DNA of 64,000 bases. It comes from Sinorhizobium arboris LMG 14919 (lineage in GTDB: Bacteria > Pseudomonadota > Alphaproteobacteria > Rhizobiales > Rhizobiaceae). This document shows positions 9,693-18,494 of this stretch, one piece after another. Where the stretch lies: NCBI RefSeq assembly GCF_000427465.1, contig NZ_KE386497.1, positions 314,162 to 378,161 of the forward strand. Reading direction: 5' to 3'. The notes beneath the pieces are model-generated. The model saw only the letters and a program-made list of their open reading frames with translations, was not told where the DNA came from and ran no database searches. The translations under genes and the position numbers were made by a program. Numbering within the stretch: the first letter of the stretch is position 1; each line of letters opens with the position of its first letter.

Positions 9693-10291
9693 CGTAGATG
9701 CATGCGTTCCAAGTCGGCTAGCGTTGATGACGTCGAGTTCCAGCGAAACGGCGTCTGAGAGACGAAGGGCGCGGAAGATGTCGAAATGGTCGCAGGGTTT
9801 TCCATACCTGTCGTCACCATTGGTCTTGATCTCGCAAAGGCAGTTTTTCAAGCTCGCCGCGTCGATGATGCCGGTCAAACCGTTCTTCGCCGATGCCTTG
9901 GATGAAGTGAGTTGCTGGCGTGCCAAGCTTCCGCCTTGTAAGGTCGCGATAGAGGCATGCTCGAGTACCCATCATTGGCTCGGGAACTGGTGAAGATTGT
10001 GTCCCGGTCGCCGATCGCATCCAACATGATGATTGCCGGAACCCGCTCACGAGCTTCGGCGAGGCCGCTCGCATCCAACTCGCCGATAGGCCCCTCGCCC
10101 GGCATTAGGCAACCGACGTGGCAAGATGGCAGCCGCTCGTAACGGCAATAATCGAGCAGACTGTGTGCTCCCCACTACCGGAGGGGTGTCGGTCTGAGCT
10201 TACCGTCCCGCCAATCACCGAGCTCGTTGGCGAGCTCTAAAATCCAGGCTTTCGCGGATGAATGTCTATTCGTCCTAGACCAGTGTGCTCC

Positions 10292-11731
10292 TCAGGCTTC
10301 GGGTGTTACGAACTGGGTGTTAATTATGGCTTCGACCAGCGTTATCCCGTTGGGAGTGAGGGTGACCACATCCCCGTCGGCAGTGACCAGCGCTTTATCG
10401 ACCAGTGTCATGAGCGTGCGGCCGATAATCGGGTTGTCGAAAAAGCTTCTGCCTTCAAAACGTTGTCTGAACACGTTGTCATTCACCGGAATCAGTGTGG
10501 AAAGCGCCATTTTGAAGGCGTTGACTTCGCGTTGGAGCGAGGACACTCCCCGGCTTTCCTCAATGGGCAGACGGTTTTGATCGAGAGCTTCCTTGTACCT
10601 TTTGTAGCCAGTGATGTTGATAGCTTCGGCCCGGGTGCATTTCGAGCTACCACCGAGGCCAATTGCCACTTCCGGGTACTGCATATCAAGGTCGGTGATT
10701 AACCCTTTCCATTTTTCCGGACGCTGATTATTCCGGTGGAAATACATCGTCGGGTGTTCCAGATAACCCGGCAAGAGATACTGTTCGACCAACTCGCGCA
10801 TCTGGTACTGCTTGCCCAGCCCCGGGAAGTTCATGTTGTTAAGACTAGTAAGCCCCTTTTTCTGCCACAGGCTTTCTCGCTCCCCGGAAACGCCGGTACG
10901 CTTTGTCATGAACTCTTCCATGTGCAACTTGGTGCAGACTACGTGAGAAAGTTCCAGCTCAAGGGTTTTCTCCATATCATATTTCACGTCATCCACGCTT
11001 TGGCCTAACATGCCGTAGATGAGGTCAACGCTGATCCACTCGAACCCGATTTCGCGCGCGTTATGCACGGTTTTCACACACTCTTCGGCAGAATGCATAC
11101 GTCCGCAGGCGGTGATAATGCGGTCGTTGAAGGCCTGGGCACCGAAGCTGATTTTGGTAAAACCCAACTCTTTTAGCAGCCGCAGATAGTCTTTGGTCAG
11201 GGTTCCCGGCTCGCCTTCAAAGCGCATGGTGGCAGCAGAAAAGTTAAAATGGCTCTGGTAAAAATCCATCAGGCGCCGCAGCTCAGGTTCAGGAAGCAGT
11301 GATGGCGTGCCACCGAAGATGTTAAATTCGCCGACCACGGCCTGTGCAAGGCAGGGAACCACGTGAAGCCACATGGTGGCCTCTTTGATGTTGTAATCAA
11401 CCAAATCCCGGAACACAGCCAGCGACGAAGTGGCCTCTGGGTTCAGAACAACCGTTGGGTATTGGCAGAAATGGCAACGGTAGCGGCAGGAGGGGATATA
11501 CGACCACAGATGGATCTGTTTCGCCTGTTTGATTTCGCGGTCCATGTCATCGAAAAAAGCCTCGAGTGGATAACCGGAGATATCACCGGGGAAAACGTGG
11601 CAACCGAACGGATCTTTGAACACATACTCCAGAAATGCGCTGTTGTCCGGGCACGAGAGAAAATCGTATACGCGCGGCACCGGATAGTTCGTGTCGATAT
11701 CGTTCAGTGAGCTCAGAGCTTCGCTGTTCAT
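10292..11731 (-). CDS. HemN/HemW-like radical SAM protein
   Basis: 479 residues. A CX3CX2C cluster motif (CRYRCHFC, about residue 103) binds the radical SAM [4Fe-4S] cluster. NIFGGTPSLLP, FEGEPGTLT and SFGAQAFNDRIITACGRMHS follow in the order found in coproporphyrinogen-oxidase-like radical SAM enzymes, and a C-terminal HemN-type domain is present. Its ATG overlaps the stop of the glycosyltransferase gene by one base (ATGA), so the two are translationally coupled. Base composition is more AT-rich than the flanking DNA. It is unlikely to be the housekeeping heme enzyme: a radical SAM partner of a sugar-transfer pathway fits the context better. The substrate is unknown. Confidence 0.82.
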   Translation of the reverse strand: MNSEALSSLNDIDTNYPVPRVYDFLSCPDNSAFLEYVFKDPFGCHVFPGDISGYPLEAFFDDMDREIKQAKQIHLWSYIPSCRYRCHFCQYPTVVLNPEATSSLAVFRDLVDYNIKEATMWLHVVPCLAQAVVGEFNIFGGTPSLLPEPELRRLMDFYQSHFNFSAATMRFEGEPGTLTKDYLRLLKELGFTKISFGAQAFNDRIITACGRMHSAEECVKTVHNAREIGFEWISVDLIYGMLGQSVDDVKYDMEKTLELELSHVVCTKLHMEEFMTKRTGVSGERESLWQKKGLTSLNNMNFPGLGKQYQMRELVEQYLLPGYLEHPTMYFHRNNQRPEKWKGLITDLDMQYPEVAIGLGGSSKCTRAEAINITGYKRYKEALDQNRLPIEESRGVSSLQREVNAFKMALSTLIPVNDNVFRQRFEGRSFFDNPIIGRTLMTLVDKALVTADGDVVTLTPNGITLVEAIINTQFVTPEA

Positions 11732-14391
11732 CAGAATACTCCGCCGTTTGCGAAGTAGTTATGAGCCTCACCGGACTCACGATCTTCACAGAAGTAGTAG
11801 ACGAAGCGCTCGAAATCCTCCGGTTTGACCGCATCGAAGCACGCCGGTAACGGCGGCGGAAAACCGATATCTTCACCAACGGCGCGCCGCAGGGCACTGA
11901 AAATTTCGTTACGGAACTCAAAATAAAGGCGATATGCCGGGGTCTTGTAAGCATGGATCGCTTTGAAGTCGATAATGCGGGATTCGTGCTTAATTTCATG
12001 GATTCGCTGGTACAAACGGTCAGCCACCGGTTCGGTAAAGAATTCACGCACAGCGGGGTTTTCCAGCAAAATCTGCGGGTTGAGCAATGCAGGCAGCACG
12101 ATATTTTTGGGAACGTAGTCCTTGATCGAGTAGAACCAGGCCTGCTGCGACTGCGCGGGATTGGTGTCGCACAGCGTTGGCTTTTGCCCTTCCACATCCG
12201 GGCGCACGTCTTTCATGGTGATGATACCGTCCTGTCCGTAGGCGATACCGGCGATCACCCCCTCGAGGAGGGCATCCACGCGCCGGCTGTTGATTTCCAC
12301 TCGGGAATCCCGGGCGTAAACCGGCTTGCCGCCCCAGGCGATTACGCGGATCCCAAAGTCCCAGTCATCGGAGAGGTGTTCTACAAAGCGGCCATTGTTC
12401 AGCTGGTAGAAAATTTCGATACCGCCCACTTTGTCATAGAACGTGCGCTCAACGGCAAAACCTTTGCCGTCCGGAAAGCCGCCAAACAACGAAAACGACA
12501 TGTCACGACAGCGCAGGGTCTTTTGAATTTCCTTGAAAAGGTTGGGACGATGGCGGAAGGATTCTTCGTTGTAATAGTAATTGCACGTGCCCAGATCACC
12601 ATCTTCCTCCACCATTGTTTCAATCAACGCGTGCAACCAGTAAGGATCTACCGTGCAGTCCGCATCGGCGGAGACAATGTAATGTTTTTTTTGAACGCCC
12701 AGGCGGCTGTCACGGGCTTTTGAGCGTAAAGACGCGAAATCCATGCCACGTTTTCTGGCGGACGAGACGCCCTGAATGGTTTCTTTGACAATATGAATGT
12801 CCATGATTGGATTTTGAGCACTGAAGGCTTTAATTTTCTCAACGGAATCGTCTGTTGAATTATTATCCACAATGATCAACTCATAAGTTTCATGCGTAAT
12901 CATACCGCAATGTGTTTTTTGATTAAACAGGGAGAGCAGTACTTCATTGATACGATCGCCTTCGTTATAAACCGGCAGCACAACCGATACGAAGACATTG
13001 TCTCTCATCTGTCTTTTAGAATAATCGAATTCCAGAATGTCAATTACATTATCAGAAAGTACCTGTTTTCCAATGTAGAAGTTCCTTTGGGCGACTTCGG
13101 TCATCAGTCGCTTATTCTTGAGAAACCGGTACACATCATTGATAAATGCTTCATCAGGCAAGCCGTCCCTCTCCTCCGAGATCGCCATAACGGGCGCCTC
13201 AAATCCATACTGACCATAGACTTCCCAGTAGTATTCGTAGCTGGTAGTGATGTAGCAGCGCTTGAAGCTAATCGCTTCGCCAATGGGATTCCCGTAACTG
13301 TCGTAGTCCCAAGAGGTAAGAAACGAGACCAGATCGCAAGAGTAATATAAATCCCAAATCGTCTTGGTATTCTTATGTGTTGCGCTACATTCGTGCTGAA
13401 GTGGACCAATAAACTTTACAAACGATCCGATGTTTAAATTTTTGGCCGAGGCTTTCAGCTCCTGGTAGAAAGCGTAATCTTCATGAGGATCGCCCGCCAC
13501 GACCAGGAAAACTTTCCTGTCGACACTGTTCTGAAGAAAAAGCTGGTTGAGCCGCCGAACGAGATAAATATCTCTGTCGAGACGTTTTTGAGGAATAATT
13601 CGTGTTGTACGGGCAATCAGAATATCGTCGTCGCGGACGGACAGATTCTCTCTGATGTTTGTATAATTGCCCTGCCTGGTGAAATCATAGGTATTCTTCT
13701 TAACCTTGATTTCCACTTCGTGGCGGCACCACGCTTCAAGCTTCTTTTTTAAGTGATTATTGAGCGTGACGTATGTAATGTAGCTGGACTTGATAGGCTT
13801 GACAGCGTGAGGATACGGTGACGGCCCATATTTCATCACCGTTTTTTCACTATTCCACATTAAATCGTGATCGCGCCAGATAACGAAATTGCCCAGTCCA
13901 TGATGTTTCCCGTAGGCGTCAATCGCCAGATACAGCGCTTTGGTGTAAATTATATTTTCTGGTAGTGTTCCATTCTCAACGATCACATAACTGATATTCA
14001 GCTTCTCCCATAGCTGAACAATTCTGCGGGCTAGATCTCGAGATGACTCGCTAACTGCAAGAATGATTTCTTCCTGTTCTTTGGAAGAAACCGTCGTTTT
14101 TCGACTTATCAGAATATTGTGCGCGCGCTCGATAAAATCGATATTGTAGTAGGGAACGGAGTCAATATCATCTACACGAACCAATTCAAATACATCTTTA
14201 TAAATCTCTTGCTCATGATTGTAAGGTTTGTTAAATTTCCCTTTATCTATTTTTATGTCATAACCAAGGTCCAGATAGGATTTAATAGCATTTCTTGCTA
14301 GAAATTTAGCTACCTTTGATGCTTCAACAATAATTCCTGATACAGCAACAGCGTCAAATGATATAAACATAGCTCCAGGACGCATATTCAT
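11731..14391 (-). CDS. two-domain glycosyltransferase (GT4-like plus GT2)
   Basis: 886 residues. The first half (about 1-450) looks like a GT-B fold enzyme: FVIWRDHDLMWNS, ARTTRIIPQKRLDRDI, then a GEAISFKRCYITTSYEYY acceptor/donor segment. The second half (about 460-750) is a GT-A family 2 domain: VSVVLPVYNEGDRINEVLLS, LIIVDNNSTDDS, VSADADCTVDPYWL (DxD-like) and a DDWDFGIRV segment. No membrane helices are obvious, so it is probably cytoplasmic. It starts at an ATG overlapping the stop of a 37-codon ORF and lies behind a NifA/sigma-54-type promoter. Low GC and an ATGA overlap with the radical SAM gene suggest the pair was transferred together. The product is unknown. Confidence 0.85.
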   Translation of the reverse strand: MNMRPGAMFISFDAVAVSGIIVEASKVAKFLARNAIKSYLDLGYDIKIDKGKFNKPYNHEQEIYKDVFELVRVDDIDSVPYYNIDFIERAHNILISRKTTVSSKEQEEIILAVSESSRDLARRIVQLWEKLNISYVIVENGTLPENIIYTKALYLAIDAYGKHHGLGNFVIWRDHDLMWNSEKTVMKYGPSPYPHAVKPIKSSYITYVTLNNHLKKKLEAWCRHEVEIKVKKNTYDFTRQGNYTNIRENLSVRDDDILIARTTRIIPQKRLDRDIYLVRRLNQLFLQNSVDRKVFLVVAGDPHEDYAFYQELKASAKNLNIGSFVKFIGPLQHECSATHKNTKTIWDLYYSCDLVSFLTSWDYDSYGNPIGEAISFKRCYITTSYEYYWEVYGQYGFEAPVMAISEERDGLPDEAFINDVYRFLKNKRLMTEVAQRNFYIGKQVLSDNVIDILEFDYSKRQMRDNVFVSVVLPVYNEGDRINEVLLSLFNQKTHCGMITHETYELIIVDNNSTDDSVEKIKAFSAQNPIMDIHIVKETIQGVSSARKRGMDFASLRSKARDSRLGVQKKHYIVSADADCTVDPYWLHALIETMVEEDGDLGTCNYYYNEESFRHRPNLFKEIQKTLRCRDMSFSLFGGFPDGKGFAVERTFYDKVGGIEIFYQLNNGRFVEHLSDDWDFGIRVIAWGGKPVYARDSRVEINSRRVDALLEGVIAGIAYGQDGIITMKDVRPDVEGQKPTLCDTNPAQSQQAWFYSIKDYVPKNIVLPALLNPQILLENPAVREFFTEPVADRLYQRIHEIKHESRIIDFKAIHAYKTPAYRLYFEFRNEIFSALRRAVGEDIGFPPPLPACFDAVKPEDFERFVYYFCEDRESGEAHNYFANGGVF

Positions 14392-14501
14392 TCACATATC
14401 TCGTTTTCTTGTCCCACGCCGATTCCAACCGGAGGGCGGCTGCGCTTGCAGAGGTTACGCAGAGATCTCACGGTGACGCCTGCATGAGGTCGGCTGTTCA
14501 T
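14388..14501 (-). CDS. small coupled ORF upstream of the glycosyltransferase
   Basis: A 37-residue frame that begins MNSRPHAGVTV and ends in ENEICE. An AGGA sits about 7 bp upstream of its ATG, and its TGA overlaps the glycosyltransferase ATG. It lies between the sigma-54-type promoter and the glycosyltransferase. The second copy of this promoter module (ahead of the omptin gene) also has an ATG at the same point, but its peptide differs. It could be a leader that couples translation, or a peptide substrate for the downstream enzymes. Coding status is unproven. Confidence 0.4.
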   Translation of the reverse strand: MNSRPHAGVTVRSLRNLCKRSRPPVGIGVGQENEICE

Positions 14502-14547
14502 GGAGGTATCCTGCTCAATCAATGCCGTGCGGAGTTGTCCTGAGCGA

Positions 14548-14563
14548 AGCAAGTGCTGTGCCG
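14548..14563 (-). promoter_or_regulatory. sigma-54 (-24/-12) promoter for the glycosyltransferase/radical SAM pair
   Basis: On the minus strand CGGCAC-N5-TTGCT matches the RpoN consensus TGGCAC-N5-TTGCW with one mismatch and correct spacing. It lies about 157 bp upstream of the glycosyltransferase start and 64 bp downstream of a NifA-like site. Confidence 0.65.
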
Positions 14564-14626
14564 ACCCAGAAAAGCCGTTTAAAAACAGTGGGACCGCTCT
14601 GATAGCCAGTGCTTTGTGTCCGACGT

Positions 14627-14642
14627 AGTCAGAAAGCCGACA
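14627..14642 (-). promoter_or_regulatory. NifA-like upstream activator site (one mismatch)
   Basis: TGT-CGGCTTTCTG-ACT on the minus strand, one base off TGT-N10-ACA. Its distance to the -24 element (64 bp) equals that in copy B (65 bp), where the site is perfect. Confidence 0.5.
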
Positions 14643-14763
14643 ACGAGTGCATCGACGCGAGCTTCGCAACCGAGCCCAAGCCACCCCTCGTGCGCGGCGC
14701 CTGACCCCGAGAAGTTACCGGTGTCATAGTCATGCCGCGGATGGTGCGTGACGTTTCCCGGCG

Positions 14764-15873
14764 TCAGTCATTCATCTCGAACAGGTGGCGATACTGCCGC
14801 GGCTGGCATCGCAAATATTGATCGGGTGCCCGCACCCGTTCTCCGAAATGGGCAGCCGCATGCCACGGCCAGCGCGGATCGTAAAGTATGGCACGAGCAA
14901 TCGCGATCAGATCCGCGTCACCCATGGTCAGTATAGCCTCTGCCTGCTCGAAATCCGTGATTAGTCCGACCGCGATGACGGGAACCCGCACCGCTTGCTT
15001 TACCGCTCGCGCGAAAGGCACTTGATAACTGGGACCGAGGGCTATCTGCTGGTGATTGGATAAGCCTCCGGACGAAACGTGGATGGCGGAGCAACCCCGC
15101 GCTTCAATTTCCTTGCAGAACTCGACCGTCTGATCGACGTCCCAGCCGCCCTCAGCCCAATCGGTTGCTGAAACCCGTACAGTGACGGGCTTTTCTGGAG
15201 AAAATGCATCACGGACTGCTTCGAAAACCTCCAAAGGGAAGCGCATCCTGTTTTCAAGGCTTCCACCGTACTCATCAGTGCGTAGATTGGATAGCGGTGA
15301 AAGAAACTGATGCAGAAGATAGCCATGAGCAGCATGGATCTGTATTGCATCCAAACCGATGGACGCGGCGCGTCGAGTGGCATCGGCGAAAGCGGCTCGG
15401 ACCCTAACGAGTCCCGCACGGTCAAGGGCGTGCGGTGGATCGTAGGACTCTCGGAAAGGAACGGCACTCGGAGCTACGGTTTTCCATCCATTCGCCTGGT
15501 GAGGAGCGATTTGAAGGCGGCCTTTCCACGGCGCGTCTGTAGATGCTTTCCGCCCGGCATGCCCGAGTTGTATCGCAATCGGCGTGTCCGACCACCGCCG
15601 TAGGCTGGCAAGCACTCGCCCCATCGCAACTTGGCATGCGTCGGAATAGAGACCGAGATCGCGATAAGAGATACGACCTTCGGGCGATACGGCAGTGGCC
15701 TCGATTGTCACTACCGCGACACCTGATAATGCCAGGTTCCCGAGGTGGATTAGGTGCCAATCGTTCATCTCACCGTCTACCGCGGAAAACTGGCACATCG
15801 GTGCGGCTACGACCCGGTTCCTGAGTTCTAGGGATCCGATTTTGAACGGAGAGAACAGCTTAGTTCCACTCAT
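14764..15873 (-). CDS. NADH:flavin oxidoreductase, old yellow enzyme family (YqjM/NamA type)
   Basis: 369 residues from the ATG behind GGAGA (a longer frame upstream lacks one). LFSPFKIGSLELRNRVVAAPMCQ at the N-terminus, IQLGHAGRKAS, the active-site block IQIHAAHGYLLHQFLSPLSN, then RTDEYGGSLENR and a C-terminal phosphate-binding ADLIAIARAILYDP are all present. Such enzymes use FMN and NAD(P)H to reduce activated C=C bonds. The natural substrate is unknown; the gene stands alone between the glycosyltransferase promoter module and the omptin gene. Confidence 0.9.
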   Translation of the reverse strand: MSGTKLFSPFKIGSLELRNRVVAAPMCQFSAVDGEMNDWHLIHLGNLALSGVAVVTIEATAVSPEGRISYRDLGLYSDACQVAMGRVLASLRRWSDTPIAIQLGHAGRKASTDAPWKGRLQIAPHQANGWKTVAPSAVPFRESYDPPHALDRAGLVRVRAAFADATRRAASIGLDAIQIHAAHGYLLHQFLSPLSNLRTDEYGGSLENRMRFPLEVFEAVRDAFSPEKPVTVRVSATDWAEGGWDVDQTVEFCKEIEARGCSAIHVSSGGLSNHQQIALGPSYQVPFARAVKQAVRVPVIAVGLITDFEQAEAILTMGDADLIAIARAILYDPRWPWHAAAHFGERVRAPDQYLRCQPRQYRHLFEMND

Positions 15874-16034
15874 TCTGCTTCTCCAACGTGTGGCTCTTCC
15901 CGTGACAATCGGGTCGCGTGCTCTGCGGTCGTTCACTCGGTGAAGCGTTCGGCTCGGCCATCTGTGTTGCTGGCCGGTGTTATCGAACTCCATCTTGCCA
16001 ATGACGTTCGCCTTCGTGTTCACGCCTTCGTCAA

Positions 16035-17201
16035 TCAAAACGAGCCCTTGAGCCCGAAGGAGATCGACATCGACTCGAAGTTTGCCCCGGCCTCATCCTT
16101 TGTCCGGGCGTAGCGTATGCCCTCCGCGGTGTCGTCTATTTGCATGTCACCGCGTTTGTGAAACACCCGCTCGAACGAACCGGACAGATAGAGCGAAGCA
16201 CCTGGAGTCAACGCGTAGTTGACCGCAACGGTAGCGCCGATAGTCGGCGACGGATCCATGTCGTTATGGTAACGCAGATCGCGCAACCAGTGATCGTCGA
16301 TCTCCTTGATACCGAAGCTCAAGCCGCCCTGAATGCCGCCGCTGATCGTAAGATCGCCCAGGACACGTTCGCCGCTCAGGCTGACGAAGCCAACCGGAAT
16401 TTTTTGTCGGAAGCTGATGCCGCGTTCCCCGTCTGCCCATGCCACAGGTAAATTGCGGAAACCATCCTCGTTCGAATAGAGGCCCGACCCGCCGTAGGCC
16501 GTCCACTGGACGTCGGTGTAGCGGAAACCGGCGCCGACCGCGAAACTGCTGGTCTCATTGCCGTAAATGATCCGGTCCAATTCGATCGCTCCGTCGACAT
16601 AGTGGTCAAGTTCGGTATCGGGAGAGATAGAGCGGTGGCTCCAGTCATCGTGCCCACGGCTCAGCCAATCGAAGTCAACCATGTGACCGTTGCCGTCGGT
16701 GCCGAAGTTGACGCTGCCCTTCAAGCTCCAGTCGTCGTCGATCTGCGCGTCAAAACCGAGGGTGAAAAGGGTCACCCCCTTGCTCTCCCAGTTCAGCTGG
16801 CTGCACTTGTGGCCCTTGCTGACCCAACCCGACTCTGTGCACGCGCTGGCGCCGGGATAGACAAATTCCTGGGCCTTGATGTTGGCAAGGCCAATTCCGC
16901 CAAAAACGATGAGATTGCCATCGTCCGAGGAAAACAGAACGTCGTCTGCGGCGGCGAATGACGGGGTGGCCATCAGAAAACAGGAAGTGACTACGGATCC
17001 GACAATGACGCACTTTGTAAGCTGACCGCGTAGTTCGTCCAGCGCCTCCGTGTTGGGCCTGAGCTTCCTCGCCTCAGCCGATTGTGGGGCATCTGACTTG
17101 CGCTCTGCCTGCGCCACCGGTGTTGATGGACCGGCTTCGCGCTGCTGTCGGGCGGCAGCGCGCGCCAGACCGTTCGGCGACTGCACATATGTTTGGAGCA
17201 T
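16035..17201 (-). CDS. omptin-family outer membrane protease
   Basis: 388 residues. The barrel matches OmpT/Pla: a SQLNWES-type loop, GHMVDFDWLSRG with the catalytic Asp pair (about D176 and D178), HPDT-like SPDTELDHY, YSNEDGFRN, and EIDDHW with the catalytic Asp-His pair (about D302 and H304). All four active-site residues are present, so it should be active; family members need LPS. Unusually, about 60 residues rich in Ala, Arg and Gln precede the signal-like segment (residues 63-83, ending SFAAADD). The start has AAAGGA six bases upstream. A NifA/sigma-54-type promoter lies about 380 bp upstream. Confidence 0.88.
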   Translation of the reverse strand: MLQTYVQSPNGLARAAARQQREAGPSTPVAQAERKSDAPQSAEARKLRPNTEALDELRGQLTKCVIVGSVVTSCFLMATPSFAAADDVLFSSDDGNLIVFGGIGLANIKAQEFVYPGASACTESGWVSKGHKCSQLNWESKGVTLFTLGFDAQIDDDWSLKGSVNFGTDGNGHMVDFDWLSRGHDDWSHRSISPDTELDHYVDGAIELDRIIYGNETSSFAVGAGFRYTDVQWTAYGGSGLYSNEDGFRNLPVAWADGERGISFRQKIPVGFVSLSGERVLGDLTISGGIQGGLSFGIKEIDDHWLRDLRYHNDMDPSPTIGATVAVNYALTPGASLYLSGSFERVFHKRGDMQIDDTAEGIRYARTKDEAGANFESMSISFGLKGSF

Positions 17202-17578
17202 GTTGTTGTCCTTTGCTGGGAAGCCCGAAGTTTCAGGACCGGGCAGGAGCGCGGCGTGGAGACGCTCGACGATCCGCTGAGCCGGTGGAAACTTCCAGGC
17301 GAGCGGTGAAAACGTCGGCCTACCGCCCGCACCTCAACGATTTCGCACCGCCAGTCGGTGTCAGAGGGCGGGGCGACCGGGCGGCTTGTTGCCAGCCCTC
17401 GGCCGCCGGAAGTTTTTGGCACGCCGCACATCAGGCAGTGTTTACCGCTACAAACTTAGCCATTCCGAGTCCAAGCGGAGGCGGGCTTTGCTTGACACTG
17501 ATCTCCGGGCGGTGGCTGGCATGGCTGCATGGAGGAACTCCTGCTAAGTCGTGAGGTAGGGTTGTTGCCCATTGCCGA

Positions 17579-17594
17579 AGCAACTGCCGCGCCA
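17579..17594 (-). promoter_or_regulatory. sigma-54 (-24/-12) promoter upstream of the omptin gene
   Basis: On the minus strand TGGCGC-N5-TTGCT fits the RpoN consensus with one mismatch. The leader to the omptin ATG would be about 365 bases, long enough to hold a small ORF (a possible 21-codon frame starts near 17530). Confidence 0.65.
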
Positions 17595-17658
17595 ACCAGA
17601 AAACCATTTCCAAACAACGGGATCACTCTTATAGCGCGGTGTCTCATGTCGGACATAT

Positions 17659-17674
17659 TGTCAAAACGCCGACA
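17659..17674 (-). promoter_or_regulatory. NifA upstream activator site TGT-N10-ACA
   Basis: TGT-CGGCGTTTTG-ACA on the minus strand, 65 bp upstream of the -24 element at 17594. A lone TGT-N10-ACA is common by chance; the paired -24/-12 element and the conserved spacing in copy A support function. Confidence 0.6.
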
Positions 17675-17739
17675 AATGTGTGCAACTGCTGTCATGTCCC
17701 TGGCACCTTATCAGATCGTCCGATTTATCTGCCGGTAGC

Positions 17740-18075
17740 GATTTTTGCTCTCAGGAGCCTGAATGCGAAGCGGCGGCGCAGAATCCCATCCAGATTGCCG
17801 CCCTGGATCGGCGCGATACAGCTGATAGATGCGGTTTACGCGGACGGCTCTCCCTCCCGCCTGAGCAGCACGAATAGTCGCCCGTAGCCGATGCCCCGTC
17901 GCTCGTTGGCGAGATCGCGCAGCTTCTCTCGCAGTTCGGGCTCCGATGGTCGGCGTGACCGATAGCGCACCATCTTCCGGTCAGCGGATATAATCTGGCA
18001 GGCCCGCCGCTCCGAGAGATCCATGACGGACTTCAGATGCACGACGGCTTCACGCTTGGCGGCAGGCCCTACCAT
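17740..18075 (-). pseudogene. IS3-family OrfB N-terminal remnant
   Basis: MVGPAAKREAVVHLK, DLSERRACQIISADRKMVR and LANERRGIGYGRLFVLLRREG are the start of IS3-type OrfB proteins (the HTH part before the integrase core). The frame breaks at about 17836 and the related NRIYQLYR-like continuation reads in another frame. The DDE domain is missing. Confidence 0.85.
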
Positions 18076-18138
18076 TAATGGGATGGTCCGCCCTCCGCCT
18101 CGCTCATCATGAGGCGGTCAATTCAATGGAGGAAGCAA

Positions 18139-18348
18139 ATGGCTCATCGCAATCTGCCGCGGCCGGCGGCGGTCTATGGGATGTTGGGAACGGCGTGCGC
18201 CGATCATCATGGCTTGGCTGCAACCGCAGTTCACTCGCGAGAGGCCGGATACATTTACGCAACTGGAATCGTCATTACCGCGTCACGACCCCTTGCACGG
18301 ACTCTCGATAACCGTCGGGCTTATCTCTTCCGGCTAATCATCCGTTGA
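18139..18348 (+). CDS. small hypothetical protein
   Basis: 69 codons starting MAHRNLPRPAAVYGMLG, with GGAGG seven bases upstream of the ATG. No known family was recognised. It lies just beyond the truncated end of the IS3 remnant. The ribosome site is the only real support for coding. Confidence 0.3.
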   Translation: MAHRNLPRPAAVYGMLGTACADHHGLAATAVHSREAGYIYATGIVITASRPLARTLDNRRAYLFRLIIR

Positions 18349-18414
18349 GAGACACCGTTTCGCCGGAACCTGACGTCAGTCAACTTTACCGGACTTGAAA
18401 AGCATTTATCTACG

Positions 18415-18494
18415 CAGTGGATCATTGCCATCCAAACAAACCGTTTTGGCAATCTTCCGAACGCCGATAGAGAGAGAGTTGACTTCAACTGGAA
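18415..18494 (+). repeat. short dispersed repeat, copy 2
   Basis: Similar to the minus strand of 9617-9692. The frame reads IIAIQTNRFGNLPNADRER and stays open for about 70 codons to 18640 without a clear start, so this may be a gene fragment of unknown type. Confidence 0.55.

Larger units (their letters stand above)
9047..10290. other. gene-poor stretch with no recognised gene
   Basis: About 1.2 kb in which no credible conserved gene was found. Short minus-strand frames near 9627-10105 contain readable segments such as ERVPAIIMLDAIGDRDTIFTSSR and FDIFRALRLSDAVSLEL, but they lie in different frames. They may be a decayed gene; its family was not recognised. The stretch also holds the hairpin at 9451 and a short sequence repeated near 18415. 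Confidence 0.5.
14396..14642 (-). repeat. promoter module, copy A
   Basis: About 245 bp related to 17461-17674. Shared blocks on the plus strand include CATGGAGG-N3-TCCTGCT, GAAGCAA-N-TGC, CCAGAAAA and GGGA-N-C-N-CTCT. Both copies hold a -24/-12 element and an upstream activator site at the same spacing, and both precede a minus-strand gene. Confidence 0.7.
17461..17674 (-). repeat. promoter module, copy B
   Basis: Diverged copy of 14396-14642, upstream of the omptin gene. It keeps the activator site, the -24/-12 element and the GGAGNNCCTCC-like block just before an ATG. The similarity covers the whole leader, which suggests duplication of a regulatory unit rather than convergence of single motifs. 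Confidence 0.7.

Noticed and set aside
10160..10200. Nested inverted repeat CAGAC...GTCTG with CCCC...GGGG inside
   Set aside because: Arms are short and interrupted; too weak to call a terminator or operator.
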